From an uncultured Porphyromonas sp. (GTDB lineage: Bacteria; Bacteroidota; Bacteroidia; Bacteroidales; Porphyromonadaceae), in assembly GCF_915070105.1 (NCBI RefSeq), contig NZ_CAJZFJ010000082.1, forward strand, positions 1 to 8,109: DNA of 8,109 nucleotides, written 5' to 3'. Under the pieces are notes generated by a model, which saw only the letters and a list, made by a program, of their open reading frames with translations, did not search any database and had not been told where the DNA came from. The position numbers and the translations under genes were made by a program. Each line of letters begins with the position of its first letter. Position 1 is the first letter of the stretch. Of the stretch, positions 1 to 5,318 are shown piece after piece.

Positions 1-1463
1 CCCTCTAGGCGCTTGATCAGGGAGTTCCCGAGGAACTTATGGATGGCTAGCTCGTAGTAGTGTATCCCCTTCCTTAGTGAGCTGCTGCGTATGCGAGCGC
101 TCTGGTAGGTATAGACCTCAGAGGTGATACCTGCCACACGTCGTAGATCCTGGAGTATCAGCTGCCCGTTGATCATCTTTTGGATGGTGTAGGGGCTAAG
201 TAGGTTGTAGTTGATCTGATCGAGGCGGTCAGGGTCTCGGCGGGCATCACGTCGTGGCCACTTCTGTGCGTCACGGATGGTACCCACGCTCTTGAGGTTC
301 ACTCCGGGGATGATACACGTGGTGTCGCAGGACTCGATCACGTAGGAGAAGGGGAGGTTAGAGAGGTCAGGGTGGGTGGTATGTCGTCCCATGACCAGTG
401 AGAAGGCGCCTATACGTGCAGGCCAGAGGATGTAGGAGTCGGACGAAGTCTTAGCTCCACGCTCCATGATGCCCTGATGGATAGGCCCTAGCTTGTACAT
501 GTGGTTGCTCTGGTTAGAGCCTGAGCCTGCGTTCATGAAGGAGAACTGGCTAGCGATGAGCAGGGTGGACTTGTGGTGCGTGACCGTGAAGGGGCCGGCA
601 AAGATGGCACAAGCCTCCCCATTCTCCCCATGACAGTTGCTGAAGAAGAGGGAGTCCGAGGCCGAGTAGCCATGAGCCAGCGTACAGGCCTGCCCGACGA
701 AGCAGCGAGAGAGGGCTGTGCCACTCTCCACCCTAGAGCCCGAGGAGATGATGAAGTCCGTACAGATGACGCTGTAACCGACGTAGACGGGTGCTGCCTC
801 TACGCTATTGATACTCCCATTATATAGGCGTCGAGTACCGATGATACGTGCATAGTCCCCGATCTTCACGTTGGTGATATTCCCGACGTCGGTGATATGG
901 CAGTGTGCACCGATATGGCCGTGTCTGGAGCGTTGGGTGGTGATATAGCGGGTGATGAGGTCACGTAGGCGGGTGATCAGCTTGGGGCGATGGCGGTACA
1001 TCGCCATGAGGTAGGCCTCGTGGGCAGAGAGGCGGTCATAGGCCAGCACCTCACGTCCCCCTGTCTCGTTGAGGACAGAGACCTCTACGCCGTTGCCGAA
1101 GGTCGTCTCCCCATCGACTAGTATCGTATCGACGTTGCTGATGAATGTCCCTTCGCCGATGCTGTAGCCTGCTATGTAGTTATTGACGTGCTCGATACAG
1201 CAGTTGTCGCCTACCTCCACATTATGCAGGTAGGTGTAGTAGAGGCCAGAGTGCTTGGAGATCCCTCCTGGTAGGTCAAAGGTCTCCTCGAAGAGCCCGA
1301 GACGTACCCACCCCGAGAAGTGCGTATTTAGGATGTGGCGGGGGACGAAGCCCTCCTTGACCCAGACTTGAGACCAGTCGTCAGCGGAGTTCGCACGCTC
1401 CTTGAGGCTGGCGATTTCTGCTTCGGTGAGAGGGCGGTAGCCCTCATGCTGTATACTACTCAT
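1..1463 (-). CDS. DUF4954 family beta-helix protein, N-terminal 487 residues (C-terminus outside window)
   Basis: Reading leftward from ATG at 1461-1463, the frame stays open to the window edge for 487 complete codons, so the stop lies outside. I recognise the protein as the DUF4954 family of Bacteroidota. Landmarks include LPGG (64-67), an isoleucine/glycine-rich repeat zone (about 80-125: VEVGDNCCIEH, YSIGEGTFISN), VLNETGGREV (130-139), YRHRP (156-160), KIGDYARI (200-207), SDSLFFSNCHGENGEACAIF (269-288), MNAGSGSNQSNHMYKLGPIH (310-329) and GTIRDAQKWPRRD (394-406). The spaced V/I-G-D/E-x hexads suggest a left-handed parallel beta-helix like that of sugar-nucleotide acyl/nucleotidyl-transferases. 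No enzymatic role is established for the family as far as I know. There is no signal peptide, so it is probably cytoplasmic. It lies 288 bases downstream of the dGTPase gene in the same direction. The family identification is firm; the function is not known. Confidence 0.93.
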   Translation of the reverse strand, partial: MSSIQHEGYRPLTEAEIASLKERANSADDWSQVWVKEGFVPRHILNTHFSGWVRLGLFEETFDLPGGISKHSGLYYTYLHNVEVGDNCCIEHVNNYIAGYSIGEGTFISNVDTILVDGETTFGNGVEVSVLNETGGREVLAYDRLSAHEAYLMAMYRHRPKLITRLRDLITRYITTQRSRHGHIGAHCHITDVGNITNVKIGDYARIIGTRRLYNGSINSVEAAPVYVGYSVICTDFIISSGSRVESGTALSRCFVGQACTLAHGYSASDSLFFSNCHGENGEACAIFAGPFTVTHHKSTLLIASQFSFMNAGSGSNQSNHMYKLGPIHQGIMERGAKTSSDSYILWPARIGAFSLVMGRHTTHPDLSNLPFSYVIESCDTTCIIPGVNLKSVGTIRDAQKWPRRDARRDPDRLDQINYNLLSPYTIQKMINGQLILQDLRRVAGITSEVYTYQSARIRSSSLRKGIHYYELAIHKFLGNSLIKRLE

Positions 1464-1751
1464 AGTGACTATCTGATATGTTAGTGAGACAGCCCTACCA
1501 CGGGGTGGATAGTCGGGTAGTACAGAGCTCGCTGTGGCTCGTGGCCTCTACCTCTCCCTCCTAGCCCCTCCCTCTAGGCTGTCGGGTGATAGCCCGAGGG
1601 GGTGGAGCGTATCTAGTACTACGTTTGAGTTGTAGATATCTATGATGTTACCCGACGTAAAGGTAACACTTTCGGACTCGTTGATTCCCGAGCCTAGGAG
1701 GCTCTATGAGTGGATGTAGAGCTACAGCATGAGGACGTGCCTCTAGGGCTC
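1464..1751. other. Intergenic gap between dGTPase and DUF4954 genes
   Basis: No gene is supported in these 288 bases; the short minus-strand frame over 1648-1842 is a shadow of the dGTPase gene end. Small inverted repeats are visible. GAGCCT-AGG-AGGCTC (1690-1704) lies 47 bases past the dGTPase stop and could be a weak transcript-end hairpin, but it has no T-tract. TCGGG-tgatag-CCCGA lies at 1582-1597. GTTACC...GGTAAC (1647-1652/1662-1667) flanks a promoter-like box. Confidence 0.5.
1658..1665 (-). promoter_or_regulatory. Possible -7 box for the DUF4954 gene
   Basis: On the minus strand the bases read TACCTTTA, one mismatch from the Bacteroidota -7 consensus TAnnTTTG. The box sits inside the inverted repeat GTTACC-N9-GGTAAC (1647-1667). 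I see no TTG/TTTG -33 element at the expected distance. If used, it would give a leader of nearly 190 bases for the DUF4954 gene, so read-through from the dGTPase gene is an equally good explanation. Confidence 0.22.
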
Positions 1752-3095
1752 CTATACAGCAGGGAGGTTCATCCCCGTGATCGTGCGGTAGAGGTCTAGA
1801 GCGTAGATGTCCGTCATGCCCGAGATGTAGTCTAGAGCACACTGGATCTTGCCGTAGAGGGTGGGGCTACTCGTGTCGTACTGGCTACTCACTCGGCTCA
1901 GTAGGGTACGGCTGTATAGGTGCTCGGGGTGTAGCTGTGCCTCTATGAGCCGATCCAGCAGAGCCGAGAAGATCCTATGCCCTGCGAGCTCTACATCTAC
2001 GACTCCATGAGCCGAATAGATCCGCTCATGAGCCATCTCGCTACAGACTCGGTAGGCCTCATAGCTACGGGGAGAGAGATGCTGGACGAGTGTCCCTGTG
2101 TAGCATCCTCTGAGGATCGTCTCCTCTGAGTCGAGGAAGACGGAGGCTGCCTCCTCGACGAGGAGGTTGATGACCTTGGAGCGTAGGTAGCCGATACGCT
2201 CATTGGGGTCTCCTATGCTCGATGCCACACGGCGGATCCCTCTTAGCTCCTCCTCCGTAAAGAAGGCCTCCAGGAGGTCACGTGCCTCATCGAAGCTCAG
2301 GATATGTAGCTTGTAGGCATCCTCTATATCCATGATCTGGTAGCAGATGTCATCGGCAGCCTCTACGAGGTAGACGAGGGGGTGACGCACATAGCATAGG
2401 GGCGAATCGCTGACCTGAATCAGTCCGAGCTCCTCGGCTACGATACGCATCGTCTCCTCCTCGGTCTCGAAGAAGCCAAACTTGCTCTTCCCCCCAGCCA
2501 GCAGGCTACTGTAGGGATACTTGATGATACTCGCTACCGTACTGCAGGTGAGGGCAAAGCCCCCCACTCGTCGCCCCTGAAACTGGTGGGTCAGCAGGCG
2601 GAAGGCGTTGGCATTCCCCTCGAAGTAGAGGAAGTCCTCCCAGCGTCCACCCTCCTGCTCCACTTGGCTCTGCCAGCGGGCACCATTCCCTTCCTTGAAG
2701 TAGGCACTGATCGCCCGCTCTCCGCTGTGGCCGAAGGGTGGGTTGCCCATGTCGTGTGCTAGGCAAGCGGCACTGACGATGGCACTGAGTCCCGAGCGGA
2801 AGGGGATCTCGCTCGCCTTGGGGTGACGCCCTACGAGGCAGTCGGCGACGATGTTGCCGAGTGACCGTCCCAGACAACTTACCTCTAGGCTATGGGTTAG
2901 CCTATTGTGTACGAAGATGTTGCCAGGTAGGGGGAAGACCTGCGTCTTGCTCTGTAGTCTACGGAAGGGGGGAGAGAAGACCAAGCGGTCATAGTCACGC
3001 TCGAAGTCACTGCGGGCAGGTGCTGTCGTTGGCCTGCGCTCAGAGGTGTCGGCGCCTAGTCGTCTATCGGAGAGGAGTTGTTCCCAGTGCATCAT
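1752..3095 (-). CDS. dgt: Deoxyguanosinetriphosphate triphosphohydrolase (dGTPase), HD-domain
   Basis: This 447-residue protein is a type-1 dGTPase, which hydrolyses dGTP to deoxyguanosine and inorganic triphosphate and so helps control the dNTP pool in the cytoplasm. The HD-superfamily metal site is complete. H68 lies in NRLTHSLEV, H114-D115 in CLAHDMGNPPFGHSGE, H123 within that stretch, and D248 in the EAADDICYQ segment. Other family marks are FRRLQSKTQVFPL (44-56), EGNANAFRLLTHQFQ (159-173) and the C-terminal GMTDIYALDLYR (426-437). The length is normal for the family. It starts with two tandem ATG codons (3093-3095 and 3090-3092). Either could be used, and the first fits the promoter with a very short leader. 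An exact -7 box lies at 3123-3130. The DUF4954 gene follows in the same direction. The gene looks intact; assignment to dGTPase rather than a related dNTPase rests on sequence resemblance. Confidence 0.95.
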   Translation of the reverse strand: MMHWEQLLSDRRLGADTSERRPTTAPARSDFERDYDRLVFSPPFRRLQSKTQVFPLPGNIFVHNRLTHSLEVSCLGRSLGNIVADCLVGRHPKASEIPFRSGLSAIVSAACLAHDMGNPPFGHSGERAISAYFKEGNGARWQSQVEQEGGRWEDFLYFEGNANAFRLLTHQFQGRRVGGFALTCSTVASIIKYPYSSLLAGGKSKFGFFETEEETMRIVAEELGLIQVSDSPLCYVRHPLVYLVEAADDICYQIMDIEDAYKLHILSFDEARDLLEAFFTEEELRGIRRVASSIGDPNERIGYLRSKVINLLVEEAASVFLDSEETILRGCYTGTLVQHLSPRSYEAYRVCSEMAHERIYSAHGVVDVELAGHRIFSALLDRLIEAQLHPEHLYSRTLLSRVSSQYDTSSPTLYGKIQCALDYISGMTDIYALDLYRTITGMNLPAV

Positions 3096-3099
3096 ATCT

Positions 3100-3113
3100 T
3101 ACATAATAATGTA
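3100..3113. repeat. Short inverted repeat in the dGTPase leader
   Basis: TACAT-AATA-ATGTA is a perfect 5-bp inverted repeat with a 4-base centre. It lies between the predicted transcription start (about 3116-3118) and the start codon of the dGTPase gene. It is AT-rich and weak as an RNA stem. It could be a regulator site, or simply part of the A/T-rich leader common in Bacteroidota. Confidence 0.35.
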
Positions 3114-3122
3114 GGTGTAGCG

Positions 3123-3130
3123 CAAAGGTA
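3123..3130 (-). promoter_or_regulatory. -7 box TACCTTTG of the dGTPase promoter
   Basis: On the minus strand the bases read TACCTTTG followed by CGC, an exact match to the Bacteroidota housekeeping-sigma -7 consensus TAnnTTTG. Transcription would start about 5-7 bases downstream and give a leader of roughly 20 bases before the dGTPase ATG. No convincing -33 TTG/TTTG is visible 19-21 bases upstream. Confidence 0.7.
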
Positions 3131-3363
3131 CTTAATTTCCCTCCTCGCCTGCCATCAGGTCTCGTGGGGGCGGTCGGGTAGGGTAGGCGGGATGGAGCCA
3201 TCCCGAGGCTCTGTCTCCTCTTATCCCTCCTTCGCTCCAGGGGAGGGATTTCTCCTGCTGTGGGGGAGTGAGCTGCTACGGATTTGGTAACGCTCTTTCA
3301 GAAAGGTCGTAACGATCATTCTGAGAGCCCTACTTGAGGAGTAGTAATGATCGCAAGAGAGGA
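3131..3363. repeat. Gene-free stretch with three simple hairpins
   Basis: No gene is supported in this stretch upstream of the dGTPase promoter. It contains three inverted repeats. CGGGATG-GAGC-CATCCCG lies at 3188-3205. ATCCCTCC...GGAGGGAT lies at 3223-3230/3242-3249, with an 11-base loop and a following TTTCTCC. A nested pair has outer arms CGATCATT/AATGATCG (3313-3320/3346-3353) around the inner CTACT-tgagg-AGTAG (3330-3344). These may be terminators or parts of a structured RNA. Nothing identifies a known RNA family. Confidence 0.5.
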
Positions 3364-3418
3364 CTCGGTAAGAGCGCACTCGTCACCTATGTAAGGTGAT
3401 GGGTGCGCTCTTACCGAG
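3364..3418. repeat. Long hairpin with perfect 16-bp outer stem
   Basis: The outer arms CTCGGTAAGAGCGCAC (3364-3379) and GTGCGCTCTTACCGAG (3403-3418) are perfect reverse complements. Inside them TCG/TGG (3380-3382/3400-3402) can pair with G-U wobbles, and TCACCT/AGGTGA (3383-3388/3394-3399) closes a 5-base loop. As RNA this gives about 25 stacked pairs. On the minus strand it is followed by pyrimidine-rich TCCTCTCTTG, so it could stop transcription heading leftward before the dGTPase promoter. Its right arm is shared with the next hairpin. Confidence 0.75.
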
Positions 3419-3449
3419 AGCGCATCAGCGCTCTCGGTATGTTCGTTTT
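3412..3449 (+). terminator. Overlapping 12-bp hairpin with T-rich tail
   Basis: TACCGAGAGCGC (3412-3423) and GCGCTCTCGGTA (3428-3439) form a perfect 12-bp stem with an ATCA tetraloop. The stem is followed by TGTTCGTTTT (3440-3449), the layout of a plus-strand intrinsic terminator. Its left arm uses bases 3412-3418, which also belong to the preceding longer hairpin, so the two structures exclude each other. No plus-strand gene lies just upstream, so what it would terminate is unclear. Confidence 0.5.
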
Positions 3450-3537
3450 GGGGCTCTCGGGGAGTTTGATATAGAGGTAGTTAGGAGAGCAGTTTTGCCG
3501 GGACGTTTTGCTGAGGGTAACCCTTGTCTGAGAAATG

Positions 3538-3580
3538 GATAGGTGGCTAAGTTGAAAAGAGTTCAACTTAGCCACCTATC
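3538..3580 (-). terminator. Perfect 19-bp hairpin downstream of the small-peptide gene pair
   Basis: GATAGGTGGCTAAGTTGAA (3538-3556) and TTCAACTTAGCCACCTATC (3562-3580) are perfect reverse complements around a 5-base loop. TGTCT (3525-3529) and AGACA (3581-3585) can extend the stem past an 8-base bulge. The hairpin begins 13 bases after the stop codon of the 53-residue gene, which suggests it ends that transcript. On the minus strand the tail is CATTTCTC, only moderately T-rich, so it may instead be an RNA-stabilising or bidirectional element. Confidence 0.65.
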
Positions 3581-3593
3581 AGACATTGACGAG

Positions 3594-3755
3594 CTATAAT
3601 CTTTTGGCAGTCCTGTATAGGGACAGAGCGATTAGCAGGGCTATGGGTATGTTAAGAGGCGTCCCCGTTAGGAGCATCAATGCTATGAGAGCGGAAGATA
3701 CGGCCAAGGCGACATAGAACCTTGAGCGATCCTTTGATTGCGTCGAGGTGTCCAT
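3594..3755 (-). CDS. Small 53-residue membrane protein, partner of the upstream peptide
   Basis: ATG at 3753-3755 opens a 53-codon frame ending in TAG (3594-3596). The N-terminus is polar (MDTSTQSKDRSR). Two hydrophobic segments follow (about 13-30 and 34-47), separated by the short turn TGTPLN, and a basic tail YRTAKRL ends the protein. This predicts a two-helix hairpin in the inner membrane. The start codon directly abuts the TAA of the upstream 47-residue gene, which implies translational coupling. A strong hairpin begins 13 bases beyond the stop. I do not recognise the family. Size, topology and placement would suit an immunity protein or membrane partner for the upstream peptide, but this is inference; a holin-like or unrelated small membrane protein is also possible. 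Confidence 0.6.
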   Translation of the reverse strand: MDTSTQSKDRSRFYVALAVSSALIALMLLTGTPLNIPIALLIALSLYRTAKRL

Positions 3756-3899
3756 TTAACAGAAGGTAGCGGCTTCAGTTAGTCCCCCTCCGACTGCTTC
3801 AAGAGCCGATCCTAAAGCAGTGCCAATAGCCGGGAGAGTTACTGTTCCTACTCCTAGACCAAGTAATGACTTGGTTAATCTTGATTTTGTTTTGTCCAT
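3756..3899 (-). CDS. 47-residue glycine-rich hydrophobic peptide, bacteriocin- or toxin-like
   Basis: ATG at 3897-3899 opens a 47-codon frame ending in TAA (3756-3758). Residues 1-10 are basic (MDKTKSRLTK). Residues 11-40 are hydrophobic and glycine-rich, with G14-L-G-V-G18 and G26-T-A-L-G30 (both GxxxG helix-packing patterns) and a GGG at 37-39. The chain ends in a cysteine (C47). There is no double-glycine leader or Sec signal with a cleavage site, so if exported it would be leaderless or use an unknown route. An exact TAnnTTTG -7 box lies 42 bases upstream, and the next gene begins immediately at its stop. The composition is like pore-forming peptides (class II or leaderless bacteriocins, type I toxins). 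I do not recognise a family; that it is a gene is better supported than what it does. Confidence 0.6.
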   Translation of the reverse strand: MDKTKSRLTKSLLGLGVGTVTLPAIGTALGSALEAVGGGLTEAATFC

Positions 3900-3940
3900 G
3901 TTGTCTGTGTTTTATGTGTGATAGGGTAGACAGTATGATG

Positions 3941-3948
3941 CAAATGTA
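3941..3948 (-). promoter_or_regulatory. -7 box TACATTTG for the small-peptide unit
   Basis: The minus strand reads TACATTTG, an exact match to the Bacteroidota -7 consensus TAnnTTTG. It predicts a start near 3935 and a leader of about 35 bases before the 47-residue peptide gene. No TTG/TTTG -33 element is obvious at 19-21 bases, so strength or activator dependence cannot be judged. Confidence 0.6.
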
Positions 3949-3976
3949 GAAACTTTCTCTGAACACCTGCACGGGT

Positions 3977-4267
3977 TCATGCTCTTTTCTTGTCCCAATA
4001 TCCCCTCCCATAATGAGCTCGACTAGCAGCCCCAATATCCTCCTCGGTGAAGTGTTTGTCTTCCTATGTTGCTAGACTATCATAGAGAGGACGTAGTCCC
4101 ATTGCGGTATCATAGGCTTCTTCGAAGGGTACACCACTTCGTGAAGCAGAGACAAGCTGCACGATAGTACACCAAAATCGAAGACAAACACGCTCTCTGC
4201 TGGGCTTCTTTAGGTGGGGTATGATGCTCACCCTAGGGGCTAGTTCTTTGTGTGGATTGGGAGTGGT
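3977..4267 (-). pseudogene. Coding-like remnant with an in-frame stop, unknown family
   Basis: In one minus-strand frame, bounded by TAG (4268-4270) and TGA (3977-3979), the translation looks like real protein but is interrupted by TAG at 4064-4066. Before the stop it includes KELAPRVSIIPHLKKPSRE and then SASRSGVPFEEAYDTAMGLR. After it, it includes FTEEDIGAASRAHYGRGYW. The mix of charged, aromatic and aliphatic residues is unlike random translation. The only upstream start is a GTG near 4234. I read it as the decayed end of a gene. I cannot name the family, and chance openness is not excluded. It overlaps the 12-bp inverted repeat at 4052/4180. Confidence 0.3.
4052..4191. repeat. 12-bp perfect inverted repeat enclosing 116 bases
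   Basis: GTGTTTGTCTTC (4052-4063) and GAAGACAAACAC (4180-4191) are exact reverse complements and delimit a 140-bp segment. I see no matching target-site duplication just outside (left flank GGTGA, right flank GCTCT) and no transposase, so a miniature transposable element is only a possibility. Confidence 0.45.
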
Positions 4268-4270
4268 CTA

Positions 4271-4556
4271 AACCGCTGTGTTTTAGTAAAATGTTTAATA
4301 TGTGGAGAGCTTGTGTTTGTCCCGGACAATATCTACTTTTGTGGTACATACTTACTCCTCTTTTGTTGCATACTAACCATACTATTCAGGCTCTATATGA
4401 AGTATCTATACCGTATAATTCCATTGCACCTCTCTGTGAGTTGCCTACCCCCTGCGTGGGATAGGGAAGAGTCTGTTTGGGAGATTCGCTAAGCGCACGA
4501 CAAGAATCCTTACCCTCGAAGTACATCTTCTCCATCATCCATAAGATTGTATCCAG
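4271..4556. other. AT-rich upstream region of the lipoprotein cluster
   Basis: No gene is well supported here. Two plus-strand frames of 70-80 codons beginning at 4250-4252 overlap each other, lack a promoter in the right place and have implausible cysteine-rich translations. A 50-codon minus-strand frame (4386-4538, double ATG) has a more protein-like composition (MMEKMYFEGK..., GNSQRGAMELYG) but resembles nothing I know and may be another remnant. A plus-strand promoter candidate lies at 4311-4341. Confidence 0.4.
4311..4341 (+). promoter_or_regulatory. Candidate promoter TTG-N20-TACTTTTG
   Basis: TTG at 4311-4313 and TACTTTTG at 4334-4341, 20 bases apart, fit the Bacteroidota -33/-7 arrangement (TTG, 19-21 bases, TAnnTTTG). 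It points toward the lipoprotein cluster but would leave a leader of more than 200 bases before the ATG at 4557. A long leader, a small unrecognised gene or a chance match are all possible. Confidence 0.35.
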
Positions 4557-5237
4557 ATGAGACGGCTCGTTGCTTTTCTATTGAGTCTTTTCCTCTTAGC
4601 TTCGTGCGGGACGAAGAGACGTCCGAGGAGCTTTCGCCCCCCTAGGGAGCGAGCTCGGATAGAGATAGGCGCCTTTGCTCAGGAGCTCCAGCAGTCTCTC
4701 CGCAGGCAAAGGTCTGCTCTGCTTAGGGAAGTCCCTGGGCTTGGTGCTGGGGCACACCGTGTGATCTTTGTTCCCACCCTTCGCTTCAAGGAAGAGATAA
4801 GCAAATATGAGTACTACACGAAGCTGAGGCGTCAGCCATACTTCCACACCTGGGAGGAATTCTTTGCACTGCTGGATACGAGAAGCTTCAAATGGGTTGC
4901 CGTGTTTGTAGAGCAGGAGGATGAGCACTGGTATACCTGCGACCTTGCTAACCCCAGGAGGAGGCTTATACCGATAGACTCTGCAGAGAGATGCTTCCTG
5001 GAGGAGCTATTGGGTCGGGGAGAGCCACTGGCCTTTAGGAGCATACGGGATGGCTATCGTTGTTATTTCATTCGTGCGGGGCAGCTAGAGGTCTATAGAT
5101 CGCCTAGGGATAGAATGGTGCCCCCCTCAGAGGTGCTCCCCGAGGTCGTCCAAATTTACTCAGAGCTTGTCCCTGTCCATCTCCGTGGGCGGAGCTATAA
5201 GCAGATACAACGGCTGAGGAAACGGCTACTTAGGTAG
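4557..5237 (+). CDS. Lipoprotein of unknown function (first of a tandem pair)
   Basis: This 226-residue protein starts at ATG 4557 with a clear lipoprotein signal: basic MRR, a hydrophobic core (4-15) and lipobox L14-A-S-C17. It is predicted to be lipidated on C17 and anchored in the envelope. The mature start is strongly basic (TKRRPRSFRPPRERAR, 19-34) rather than acidic, so there is no sign of the acidic surface-export signal described for some Bacteroidota lipoproteins. The globular part contains RVIFVP (68-73), FFALLD (102-107), HWYTC (124-128) and LEVYRS (177-182). The tail is arginine/lysine-rich (about 210-226). The same landmarks occur at nearly the same positions in the next gene, so the two are probably paralogs. 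I do not recognise a named family. It is the first gene of the plus-strand cluster, 81 bases before the next start. Confidence 0.85.
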   Translation: MRRLVAFLLSLFLLASCGTKRRPRSFRPPRERARIEIGAFAQELQQSLRRQRSALLREVPGLGAGAHRVIFVPTLRFKEEISKYEYYTKLRRQPYFHTWEEFFALLDTRSFKWVAVFVEQEDEHWYTCDLANPRRRLIPIDSAERCFLEELLGRGEPLAFRSIRDGYRCYFIRAGQLEVYRSPRDRMVPPSEVLPEVVQIYSELVPVHLRGRSYKQIQRLRKRLLR

Positions 5238-5267
5238 GCGGAAAAGAATAAAGTAAAAACATGAGCA

Positions 5268-5292
5268 TAGCCCTCGTGACTAGTGAGGGCTA
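5268..5292 (+). repeat. Hairpin between the two paralogous lipoprotein genes
   Basis: TAGCCCTC (5268-5275) and GAGGGCTA (5285-5292) form a perfect 8-bp stem with a 9-base loop, between the first lipoprotein stop and the second start. There is no T-tract, so it is more likely a partial attenuator, an mRNA-processing or stabilising element, or chance, than a full terminator. Confidence 0.4.
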
Positions 5293-5318
5293 GACTCGAG
5301 AATGAAAGAGTGATCAAA

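Noticed and set aside
573..827. 84-codon plus-strand frame and a 63-codon minus-strand frame nearby
   Set aside because: Both lie inside the DUF4954 coding sequence in other frames and have no protein-like motifs; they are shadows of that gene.
2506..2877. 123-codon minus-strand frame in the dGTPase region
   Set aside because: It overlaps the well-supported HD-domain gene in another frame; the translation is arginine/proline-rich noise.
3078..3290. 70-codon plus-strand frame across the dGTPase start and upstream hairpins
   Set aside because: It overlaps the dGTPase promoter and start on the opposite strand and the palindromic region; no recognisable protein features or promoter.
3131..3470. 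Possibility that the hairpin cluster is tmRNA, RNase P RNA, a CRISPR array or a tRNA
   Set aside because: I found no tRNA-like acceptor/T-arm sequence, no RNase P core motifs, and no regularly spaced identical repeats with unique spacers.
3799..4035. 78-codon minus-strand frame covering the 47-residue peptide gene
   Set aside because: It uses another frame, begins upstream of the -7 box at 3941-3948, and its translation is less protein-like than the 47-residue product, whose promoter and coupled downstream gene fit better.
3994..4040. Direct repeat CCCAATATCC at 3994-4003 and 4031-4040
   Set aside because: Only two 10-base copies in low-complexity, pyrimidine-rich sequence; not convincing as target-site duplication or operator.
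4250..4492. 80-codon plus-strand frame with a hydrophobic middle
   Set aside because: It overlaps an almost equal frame at 4252, begins upstream of the only promoter-like sequence, is Cys/Leu-rich as expected for AT-rich non-coding DNA, and resembles nothing known.
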